Positions 7,151 through 12,852 of a stretch of 13,812 bases of DNA are shown here, one piece after another. Made by a program: the position numbers and the translations under genes. The notes under the pieces were generated by a model, which was not told where the DNA came from, searched no databases, and was given only the letters and a program-made list of their open reading frames with translations. This stretch comes from CANDYO01 sp964627795 (GTDB lineage: Bacteria; Pseudomonadota; Alphaproteobacteria; Rickettsiales; CANDYO01): NCBI GenBank assembly GCA_964627795.1, contig CAZVLF010000014.1, positions 1 to 13,812 on the forward strand. Direction: 5' to 3'. Position 1 is the first letter of the stretch, and each line of letters starts with the position of its first letter.

Positions 7151-7522
7151 CTAGCTAAAATACTCATCAACAAAGTTAAAATACAATTCATTTTCAAGTT
7201 TTTGGCATTCAATAACTTTAATAAACTGCTCTTGCTGAAAGTATAAATCAGTAGCTGCTTCATTACAGTTAGGAAGAATATCATCAATTTTTTGCTCAAT
7301 TTTTATTATTTCTGCTTGCGCTTCATCACTGAGTAAACTCATAAAAACACTATATTTTATTATAGCATCCGGATAGTGTTGAGGATGTTCGCTTTTACCT
7401 TCAGCTAAGTTATACAGTGTTCGAATATAATTATCCCAGAAATATTTATAAACATTCTTTAATGTTTCCTGTGTGTCAATAAGGTTTTCCGTAAAATCAC
7501 TATTAATTAAGCTTAATTGCAA
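7151..7522 (-). CDS. Hypothetical protein, possibly 5'-truncated
   Basis: An ORF of 123 codons with no family I recognise. The protein is acidic and probably mostly helical (for example the SDEAQAEIIKIEQKIDDIL stretch near its middle). It has no signal peptide or membrane segment. The only start giving full length is TTG at 7522, with no ribosome site, and a stop lies four codons further upstream. ATG codons occur only inside. Its 5' end directly faces the truncated 5' end of the adenylyltransferase-like fragment on the other strand, so both may have lost their beginnings in one deletion. It lies between two pseudogenes, so it may itself be a remnant. Confidence 0.4.
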   Translation of the reverse strand: MQLSLINSDFTENLIDTQETLKNVYKYFWDNYIRTLYNLAEGKSEHPQHYPDAIIKYSVFMSLLSDEAQAEIIKIEQKIDDILPNCNEAATDLYFQQEQFIKVIECQKLENELYFNFVDEYFS

Positions 7523-7587
7523 CTTTTGTTTCTAATCCAAGAGTTATTGTTACAAAACTCAGTCCTAGCAAATTACAAGAATCCTTA

Positions 7588-8004
7588 ATGCAAGATAGCG
7601 AAAAAAGAATAGCTGAAAAGCCTTCTGTTACAAGCAAATTTAAAGGAGTGGAATATATAGGTCTGGTTGGATCAGATGTAGCACTTGATTCATATGATAA
7701 TCATAAATGGCTATCAACTTTTATGAGAGGAATTAAAATATCTAAAGAGTATGAAAAACATACATTAGGTGGAATAATGGCTATACCAGTAGAAAGTTTT
7801 ATTATAGGTGCGCGCGCTAACAATTCTATCTCTATATTGAATAGTATGCTGGGAACTCGTACTATTATTAATACTATTAAAACAGATTATCTTTACCTTT
7901 CTTCAACCAAAGTAAGAGAGGCGATTAAAAACCAGTCTAGTATTATAGATATGGTTAACCCTAAGGTAAAAGACATAATTTATAAATACAAGCTATATTA
8001 TTAA
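7588..8004 (+). pseudogene. C-terminal part of a nicotinate/nicotinamide mononucleotide adenylyltransferase-like protein
   Basis: The 138-residue reading ends with LSSTKVREAI followed by a DMVNPKVKDIIYKYKLY-type tail. In NMN-adenylyltransferases the same region reads ISSTxIR...VP..V..YI....LY, where Ser/Thr/Arg bind the ATP phosphates. The earlier YIGLVGSDVALDSYDNHKW matches the GaD...W region. The N-terminal half with the nucleotide-binding GxFxPxHxGH motif is absent. The frame stays open and protein-like upstream to 7507 (VSNPRVIVTKLSPSKLQ), then meets a TAA at 7504-7506. No ATG with a ribosome site is available other than 7588. Without the HxGH half it cannot form a normal active site, so I call it a truncated remnant. 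It is not the missing FAD-synthetase domain of RibF, because the tail is of the NMN type. Confidence 0.6.
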
Positions 8005-8085
8005 TATTTCTAAATTAAATTGAATAAATATGTTTTTATATTAGGGAAATTTACTTAATATGAAAAATTTTATAATTTTATGCTA

Positions 8086-8114
8086 TTGAATAAAATAAGT
8101 TATTATTATATTAT
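8086..8114 (+). promoter_or_regulatory. Candidate promoter of the riboflavin operon
   Basis: TTGAAT (8086-8091), a 17-nt spacer and TATTAT (8109-8114) precede the riboswitch by about 40 nt. A perfect TATAAT at 8143-8148 lies closer but has no -35 box at the right distance. Either could be used. The interval 8005-8155 has no gene. Confidence 0.4.
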
Positions 8115-8155
8115 AAGAAAGCTCTAACAGCTAGAGTAGTTATATAATAAATATA

Positions 8156-8288
8156 TTTTTCAGGGGTGGGTGAAATTCCCCATCGGCGGTAAGAAATTAT
8201 TTCAAGCCCGCGAGCGCTTGCATTTTGTAAGGTCAGCAGATCTGGTTTAATTCCAGAGCCGACGGTTATAGTCCGGATGAAAGAAAAC
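8156..8288 (+). ncRNA. FMN riboswitch (RFN element)
   Basis: The conserved core is unmistakable: CAGGGGTGGGTGAAATTCCC at 8161-8180, then ATCGGCGGTAAG, AAGCCCGCGAGCG, TCAGCAGATCTGG, TTCCAGAGCCGACGGT, and ATAGTCCGGATGAAAGAA. The 5' TTTTTC and the 3' GAAAGA close stem P1. The element binds flavin mononucleotide and switches off the riboflavin genes when FMN is plentiful. A terminator hairpin follows 8 nt downstream, so transcription termination is the probable mechanism. The first gene, ribD, starts about 130 nt after the aptamer. Confidence 0.95.
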
Positions 8289-8295
8289 AAATGAA

Positions 8296-8323
8296 TAGGC
8301 TTAGAAAATAAGTCTAATTTTTT
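8296..8323 (+). terminator. Riboswitch-controlled intrinsic terminator
   Basis: TAGGCTTA (8296-8303) pairs with TAAGTCTA (8309-8316), one G-U pair included, around a GAAAA loop. A run of six T (8318-8323) follows. It sits between the FMN aptamer and ribD, as expected for the expression platform. A second hairpin (TTAAGGG 8338-8344 with CTCTTAA 8354-8360) lies further on and has no U run. Confidence 0.75.
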
Positions 8324-8419
8324 ATGCTTGCAAAGCTTTAAGGGATATAAACACTCTTAAAAGTTTTCTGATGGGCTATTTCTATTTTTCCTCTGAAATA
8401 TTTTTTAAAATTAAAGGAT

Positions 8420-9529
8420 ATGAAAATAGAGGAATTATCATTAGATCATATTATTACTAACCCCATGGAGCTAGCATTAGAGTTAGCTCAAAAAGGAAGA
8501 TATACCGTTTCCCCTAATCCGATGGTTGGAGCTGTTTTACTTAAAAATAATCATTTAGTTGGATTTGGATCTCATCTTTATAAAGGAGATGATCATGCAG
8601 AAGTAAAAGCAATTAATATGGCAGGTAATAAAGCCTACGGAGCAAAACTATATTTAAACCTAGAACCTTGCTGTCACTCCGGTTTAACTCCACCATGCAC
8701 AGATAAAATCATTGCAAATAAAATAAGTGAAGTACATTTTTCATCTATTGATCCAAATCCTTTAGTTCAAGGAAGATCAGTTGAAATACTTAAAAAAGCT
8801 GGAATTAAAGTCTTTATTGGTGAAAAAAAAGAAGAAGCAGAGAAGCTTAATGAAATATTTTACCATTTTATGAAAACTAAACGTCCTTTTGTTATTGCTA
8901 AATGGGCAATGACAATGGACGGTAAAATAGCAACTAATAAAGATTCTAAGTGGATCAGCAATGAGCAATCAAGACTCCATGCGCATGCATTAAGAAATTC
9001 TGTTGATGCTATTTTAGTCGGCAACAAGACTGCAATAATTGATAATCCTTTGCTTAATGTTAGAAGAAATGATTTGGCATATCTTCGCCATCCTTTAAAG
9101 CTTATTATCGCAAATAAGTCTGCTCCACCTACTAAGTTTATTAGCAGCCCAAATACCTATATAATTCATGGAAATAGCCAAAAGCATAAGTTCTCTAACT
9201 CATTATCTGTAAATGAATTAGATGATGGAAGACTTGATCTTGATGACCTAATGAAAAAATTAGGAAACATGTCTATAACCAGCGTATTGGTTGAAGGTGG
9301 AGGATATACTTTAGCAAAATTCCTAGAAGCAAATTTAATCAATAAATTTTATTGTTACTTGGCTGCTAAATTTGTTGCTGGCAAAAACTCCATTTCACCT
9401 TTTAATCAAGATATAGGCATTGATTTTATTAAAGACGCAAAATCTGCTGAAATAGAAAATATAACGCAATTTAAAAATAATATATTAATTCAAGGAAGTT
9501 TTAAGGCAAATTTATGTTCACTGGAATAA
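8420..9529 (+). CDS. ribD: Bifunctional diaminohydroxyphosphoribosylaminopyrimidine deaminase / 5-amino-6-(5-phosphoribosylamino)uracil reductase
   Basis: It catalyses the second and third steps of riboflavin synthesis: deamination of the pyrimidine product of GTP cyclohydrolase II, then NADPH-dependent reduction of the ribosyl chain. The 369 residues are full-length for the bifunctional form. The N-terminal deaminase has SPNPMVGAVL (31-40), HAE (59-61) and PCCHSGLTPPC (83-93), giving zinc ligands H59, C84 and C93 and catalytic E61. The reductase domain begins near residue 150 with RPFVIAKWAMTMDGKIA, continues with WISNEQSR and AILVGNKTAIIDNPLLNVR, and ends with VLVEGGG near residue 293. The ATG at 8420 follows AAAGGA by only 1 nt, which is tight; ATG 8465 (PMELALELAQ) matches where many RibD proteins begin but has no ribosome site. 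First gene of the riboswitch operon, overlapping ribE by 16 nt. Confidence 0.95.
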   Translation: MKIEELSLDHIITNPMELALELAQKGRYTVSPNPMVGAVLLKNNHLVGFGSHLYKGDDHAEVKAINMAGNKAYGAKLYLNLEPCCHSGLTPPCTDKIIANKISEVHFSSIDPNPLVQGRSVEILKKAGIKVFIGEKKEEAEKLNEIFYHFMKTKRPFVIAKWAMTMDGKIATNKDSKWISNEQSRLHAHALRNSVDAILVGNKTAIIDNPLLNVRRNDLAYLRHPLKLIIANKSAPPTKFISSPNTYIIHGNSQKHKFSNSLSVNELDDGRLDLDDLMKKLGNMSITSVLVEGGGYTLAKFLEANLINKFYCYLAAKFVAGKNSISPFNQDIGIDFIKDAKSAEIENITQFKNNILIQGSFKANLCSLE

Positions 9530-10110
9530 TAGAAACCATAGGTAAGGTTGTTACATTAAAAGAAAAAGAGTTTGATAGAGATTTTATTATTAAATCTTCT
9601 GTCATGAATAAAAAACTAAAAATTGGTGATAGCGTAGCAGTAAATGGAGTTTGTTTAACTGTAAGAGAAAAATATAAAGATAGTTTTTTAGTTTCTGCTG
9701 CCAGCGAAACATTAAAACTAACTAATCTCTCCTTACTTAAACAAGAATCTCTAGTTAACCTAGAAGGCTCTTTAACTTTAAACAAACCATTAGGTGGCCA
9801 TTTAGTGCAAGGACATATAGCTTCAATGAGCACTATACTTGAAAAAAGACCAGAAGGTGAATCAATTTACATTCGTTTTTCAAAAGATAAAGAATTAGAA
9901 AATTACATAGTTAAAAAAGGTTACATAACTATTGATGGCATGAGTTTAACTATTTGTGAAGAAAATATTGATTGGTTTGAAGTTATGTTAATTCCTCACA
10001 CTTTATTGGTAACGATTGCCCAACATTATCAGGTATCTACAATAGTTAATATTGAAGTAGATATTTTTGCTCGTTACATGGAGAAGCTATATGCAAAAAA
10101 ATATACATAA
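9514..10110 (+). CDS. ribE: Riboflavin synthase, alpha chain type
   Basis: It dismutates two molecules of 6,7-dimethyl-8-ribityllumazine into riboflavin and the pyrimidine precursor, the last step of riboflavin synthesis. The 198-residue protein has the diagnostic N-terminus MFTGIIE and two lumazine-binding barrels. The first carries GDSVAVNGVCLTV (38-50) and the second KGYITIDGMSLTI (135-147). GGHLVQGHI (94-102) starts the second half. The end, VNIEVDIFARYMEKL (178-192), is also family-typical. An AAGG ribosome site lies at 9503-9506, 7 nt before ATG. It overlaps ribD by 16 nt and ribBA by 20 nt, so translation of the three is probably coupled. It is known as ribE in most bacteria and ribC in Escherichia coli. 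No anomaly seen. Confidence 0.95.
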   Translation: MFTGIIETIGKVVTLKEKEFDRDFIIKSSVMNKKLKIGDSVAVNGVCLTVREKYKDSFLVSAASETLKLTNLSLLKQESLVNLEGSLTLNKPLGGHLVQGHIASMSTILEKRPEGESIYIRFSKDKELENYIVKKGYITIDGMSLTICEENIDWFEVMLIPHTLLVTIAQHYQVSTIVNIEVDIFARYMEKLYAKKYT

Positions 10111-11281
10111 AGCAATAGAAGATTTTAAAAATGGCAAGATGATTATAATTGCTGATGACAAAGATAGAGAAAATGAGGGTGATATTGTTATTGCTGCAGA
10201 AAAAATAAATATCGAGGCAATGAATTTCATGATTAAAAAAGCCTCTGGCCTTATTTGTTTAGCAATCAATAGCGAACTTGCTAACAAGTTGAGGCTTGAT
10301 TCTATGGTAAAAGACAATCAAGAATCCATGAAAACTGCCTTCACGGTTAGTATTGACGCTAAAGATGGTATAACCACAGGCATCTCAGCTGCTGACAGAG
10401 TGAAAACTATATTAACTGCAGTCTCCTCACAAGCAATCTCAGATGATCTTGTAAGACCTGGTCATATTTTTCCCTTAATTGCAAAAGATAACGGACTTCT
10501 TGAACGAAGAGGTCACACTGAAGCAAGTGTAGCCATGGCTAAGCTAGCAGGATTAAAACCAGCTTCTGTAATATGCGAAATTATTGATGATAATGGTGAA
10601 ATGATTCGTGGCAAGAAACTTGAAGAATTTGCAAATCAACATCAATTACAATTAGTTCACATTGAAGAAATAGTTCAGTTTATTGAGGAATCAGAAATAT
10701 TCACTGAAATTATTGACTTAACAACTGAATGGGGAGTTTTTAAATGTTTTTCTATAAAAGAAGGTCACAAGGAACATTTAGTGCTTTATAAAGGAGAAGT
10801 AAAAAATAAAGAATGTTTAGTAAGAATACATTCTGAATGCTTAACTGGAGATCTATTTCATTCTAAACATTGTGATTGTGGAAGCCAGTTAAATCATGCA
10901 TTAGAAGAAATTTCACTAAATGGTGGTATCTTAATTTATCTAAAGCAAGAAGGAAGAGATATTGGATTATTTAAAAAAATAAAAGCATATAAATTACAAC
11001 AAATTCTTGGATTAGATACAGTAGAAGCTAATATAGAACTTGGACTTCCTGTTGATAACCGAAAATATGATATTGTTAGTAAAATTTTAAAAAAACTATC
11101 TCCAGGTAAAATCAAGTTAATGACTAATAACCCTAAAAAAATAGAGGCTCTTAAAGCACTACTTTCTATAGAAGTTGAACGGGTAGCGTCAAAGTCAGCA
11201 ACATATGAATTAAATGCAAATTATCTAGCAACTAAAGCAAATAAAATGAAACATTTTTTAGGAGAAAATAATGCAACCTAG
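10091..11281 (+). CDS. ribBA: Bifunctional 3,4-dihydroxy-2-butanone-4-phosphate synthase / GTP cyclohydrolase II
   Basis: It supplies both entry points of the pathway: ribulose-5-phosphate to dihydroxybutanone phosphate, and GTP to the diaminopyrimidine. The start is ATG 10091, with GGAG at 10080-10083; a reading from TTG 10067 adds only shadow residues. The 396-residue protein has an N-terminal RibB domain with DDKDRENEGD (22-31), GITTGISAADR (93-103), RPGHIFPL (122-129) and RRGHTEA (139-145). The C-terminal RibA domain has HSECLTGDLFHSKHCDCG (247-264) with zinc ligands C250, C261 and C263, EGRDIGL (287-293), KAYKLQ, DTVEAN and LMTNNPKK (343-350). The RibA half keeps its zinc and substrate residues, unlike many proteobacterial RibBA proteins whose second domain is degenerate, so it probably retains both activities. 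It overlaps ribH by 11 nt. Confidence 0.94.
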   Translation: MQKNIHKAIEDFKNGKMIIIADDKDRENEGDIVIAAEKINIEAMNFMIKKASGLICLAINSELANKLRLDSMVKDNQESMKTAFTVSIDAKDGITTGISAADRVKTILTAVSSQAISDDLVRPGHIFPLIAKDNGLLERRGHTEASVAMAKLAGLKPASVICEIIDDNGEMIRGKKLEEFANQHQLQLVHIEEIVQFIEESEIFTEIIDLTTEWGVFKCFSIKEGHKEHLVLYKGEVKNKECLVRIHSECLTGDLFHSKHCDCGSQLNHALEEISLNGGILIYLKQEGRDIGLFKKIKAYKLQQILGLDTVEANIELGLPVDNRKYDIVSKILKKLSPGKIKLMTNNPKKIEALKALLSIEVERVASKSATYELNANYLATKANKMKHFLGENNAT

Positions 11282-11693
11282 TATAGCCATCATTTCTAGT
11301 AAATTTAACGCGGAAATTACTTCAACCTTGCTTAATAACGCAGTTTCACGTGCTGAGGAGTTAGGGTTAAATTACAAAATTTACCAAGTACCTGGAGCAA
11401 TTGAAATTCCAGTTATAGCAGAAAAATTAGCTAGCAGTAAAAAATTTAATGCTATTATTACCTTAGGCGCTGTTATTAGAGGTGACACCAGCCATTATGA
11501 TTATGTTTGCAATCAAGTAAGCTATGGTTGCCAAAAAGTTTCGCTTAAACATGTAATACCTATCATTTTCGGCATATTAACCTGTGATAACGAACTTCAA
11601 GCTATAGCTCGCCTTAAAAATTCTATTTATATGATTGATAGTGCAATTGAGATGATAAATCTAATAAAGAGCATTGACAATGAGAACGAGTAA
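11271..11693 (+). CDS. ribH: 6,7-dimethyl-8-ribityllumazine synthase
   Basis: It condenses dihydroxybutanone phosphate with the ribitylaminopyrimidine to lumazine, the substrate of RibE. The protein has 140 residues, slightly below the usual length of about 150. Family motifs are SSKFNAEIT (9-17), PGAIEIP (41-47), GAVIRGDTSHYDYV (66-79) with catalytic H75, and PIIFGILT (97-104). AGGAG at 11260-11264 precedes the ATG by 6 nt. Unusual: after GILT the canonical R-x-G-x-K-A-G-N-K-G phosphate-binding stretch is replaced by ARLKNSIYMIDSAIEMINL (113-131). R114 remains, but the glycines are gone and about five residues are missing; the family lysine of GNKG has no clear equivalent. The frame is intact and flanked by intact overlapping genes, so this is probably a lineage-specific form rather than decay. 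Confidence 0.93.
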   Translation: MQPSIAIISSKFNAEITSTLLNNAVSRAEELGLNYKIYQVPGAIEIPVIAEKLASSKKFNAIITLGAVIRGDTSHYDYVCNQVSYGCQKVSLKHVIPIIFGILTCDNELQAIARLKNSIYMIDSAIEMINLIKSIDNENE

Positions 11694-12060
11694 AATATTC
11701 ACCCTATCAGGTAAAGTAATAGAAGGTCAAAAGATTGCCAGAGAATTAGGTTTTCCAACAGCTAATATTGAAGTTCCTAACAATCTTGATATTAATTTTG
11801 GAATATATGCTGGCTTTGTTAAATATAACCAAAAACAATATTCTGGAGTAATTAATATTGGGCTTACCCCTCATTTTCCTGTAAAAAAACCCAAACTAGA
11901 AATGCACATATTTGATTTTAATGACAATATATATGGAGAATATATAACAATTATTGCAACTCATTATCTAAGAGAAGAAATGAAATTTGATAATTTAGGA
12001 TTATTACTTGGACAAATTGAGCAAGATTGCGCTCAAGCAAAACAGATTTTAAGCATATAA
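11680..12060 (+). CDS. Stand-alone riboflavin kinase domain (RibF C-terminal type, no FAD synthetase domain)
   Basis: It phosphorylates riboflavin to FMN with ATP. The 126-residue reading from ATG 11680 (TTG 11674 is an alternative) covers the whole flavokinase domain: SGKVIEGQKIARELGFPTANIE with P26, T27 and N29 binding Mg-ATP, YSGVINIGLTPHF (54-66), LEMHIFDFNDNIYGE (73-87) with catalytic E74, and a C-terminal REEMKFDNLGLLLGQIEQD stretch. Bacterial RibF is normally about 300 residues, with an N-terminal FMN adenylyltransferase domain that is absent here. The upstream sequence is the intact ribH gene, overlapping by 14 nt, so the domain was not simply cut by a local frameshift. Its place as last gene of the FMN-riboswitch operon suggests feedback-controlled FMN production. 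FAD synthesis would need another gene elsewhere. Confidence 0.85.
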   Translation: MRTSKIFTLSGKVIEGQKIARELGFPTANIEVPNNLDINFGIYAGFVKYNQKQYSGVINIGLTPHFPVKKPKLEMHIFDFNDNIYGEYITIIATHYLREEMKFDNLGLLLGQIEQDCAQAKQILSI

Positions 12061-12088
12061 TAATTGATAAACCTAATTTATTATGCTT
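12051..12088. terminator. Weak hairpin between the riboflavin operon and the convergent pseudogene
   Basis: AAGCATA (12051-12057) pairs with TATGCTT (12082-12088), and additional A/U pairs are possible inside. It includes the stop codon of the riboflavin kinase gene and lies before the convergent pseudogene end. There is no U run on either side, so it is at best a poor terminator. Confidence 0.3.
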
Positions 12089-12093
12089 ATAAA

Positions 12094-12581
12094 CTAAGCC
12101 TTAACCCCAATATAGATATCAAGCACTGTATTTTGTGGATCAATACTTCTATGGTCATACACTTCAAAATCTGCAATATAAGCTCTTACTCCACCTAAAC
12201 TAGCATAATCCATCTGCCATATATTTTGTCACATTTCGATTACAACTTTTGGCATTGGTCCTGGATGGTTAGTAAATTTTATATAATCTTGAGCAGGTAT
12301 AGTTAAAGTTTCAAATTTTTCACTTACTCCATCAAAAGAAGTCACTTCTTCACTAATAAAATATGTATAATCTCCGGTAAAATCATTTTCATAATAGGTA
12401 TAAACACAAAAAGTGGTTCCATGCATCTTTTTATGCTGTATTTCATCAGAGAACCCTTCTTTAAAATATTTAGTCATGGTAAGAGGAATTTTTGCTAACT
12501 GAGGATCAATCTCAGCAACATTATTGGCACGAGTAGTGATGCTAATTAATTTTTTGCTTCTAAAGATAATTTTTCTTGCAT
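12094..12581 (-). pseudogene. GyrI-like / AraC-type effector-binding domain protein, inactivated
   Basis: The family is a stand-alone small-molecule or drug-binding domain related to the AraC effector domain and GyrI. From ATG 12581 (ribosome site AGAGGA) the protein reads MQEKLSLEAK and then shifts frame at the T run 12550-12555, where one base seems lost. It continues as KLISITTRANNVAEIDPQLA and through the core GTTFCVYTYYENDFTGDYTY, EEVTSFDG and ETLTIPAQDY. A TGA at 12229-12231 interrupts VVIEM-stop-QNIWQM, where relatives have Trp, so TGG has become TGA. The same frame continues through LGGVRAYIADFEVYDHR and TVLDIYIGVK to TAG at 12094-12096. Restored, it would have about 162 residues. The core between the two lesions (12232-12477) is open but lacks both ends. 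The stretch 12582-12833 holds no gene, only AT-rich sequence. Confidence 0.8.
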
Positions 12582-12831
12582 TAATTTCCTCTTAAATTCT
12601 CTACTAGAACTTAATTCTAATGTATTTTGTATAAACTTAACAGCTAGAATGGTTTTAATAAAATTATATTTATTTTCTTATTTTAAAAAAATTTTCTATT
12701 TTTTTTAAAGCAACAAAAACATCAAAATATTTTAAAGCACTGGTTTTATTTTAACATACGCATAAGTTAAATATCATTTATTAAGTTTTAAGAAAATTAT
12801 ATTTTGGATTTAGCTTATATCTTATTATCTC

Positions 12832-12851
12832 AAAAATTTTATACAAAATTT
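12832..12851 (-). terminator. AT-rich hairpin just after the repeat-protein gene
   Basis: AAATTTT (12834-12840) and AAAATTT (12845-12851) form a perfect 7-bp stem with a 4-base loop immediately after the stop codon. On the minus strand it ends in five U. Placement is right for a terminator, but the all-A/U stem is weak. Confidence 0.4.
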
Positions 12852-12852
12852 A

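Noticed and set aside
7588..8004. The adenylyltransferase-like fragment as the missing FAD synthetase partner of the stand-alone riboflavin kinase
   Set aside because: Its SSTKVR motif is followed by the NMN-adenylyltransferase type tail, it lacks the HxGH half, and it lies outside the operon.
8777..8968. Minus-strand ORF inside ribD, and similar antisense ORFs inside rib, prs and ABC genes
   Set aside because: They are shadows of well-supported genes, with low-complexity products and no ribosome sites.
10067..10090. Upstream TTG start for ribBA
   Set aside because: ATG 10091 has a GGAG ribosome site at proper spacing, and the extra residues are only ribE read in another frame.
12229..12231. 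TGA read as tryptophan (alternative genetic code), suggested by TGA at Trp-like positions here and perhaps at 209-211
   Set aside because: Intact genes in the window end with TGA at sensible places (ATPase 4200-4202, permease 3380-3382) and conserved Trp positions elsewhere use TGG, so nonsense mutation is the simpler reading.
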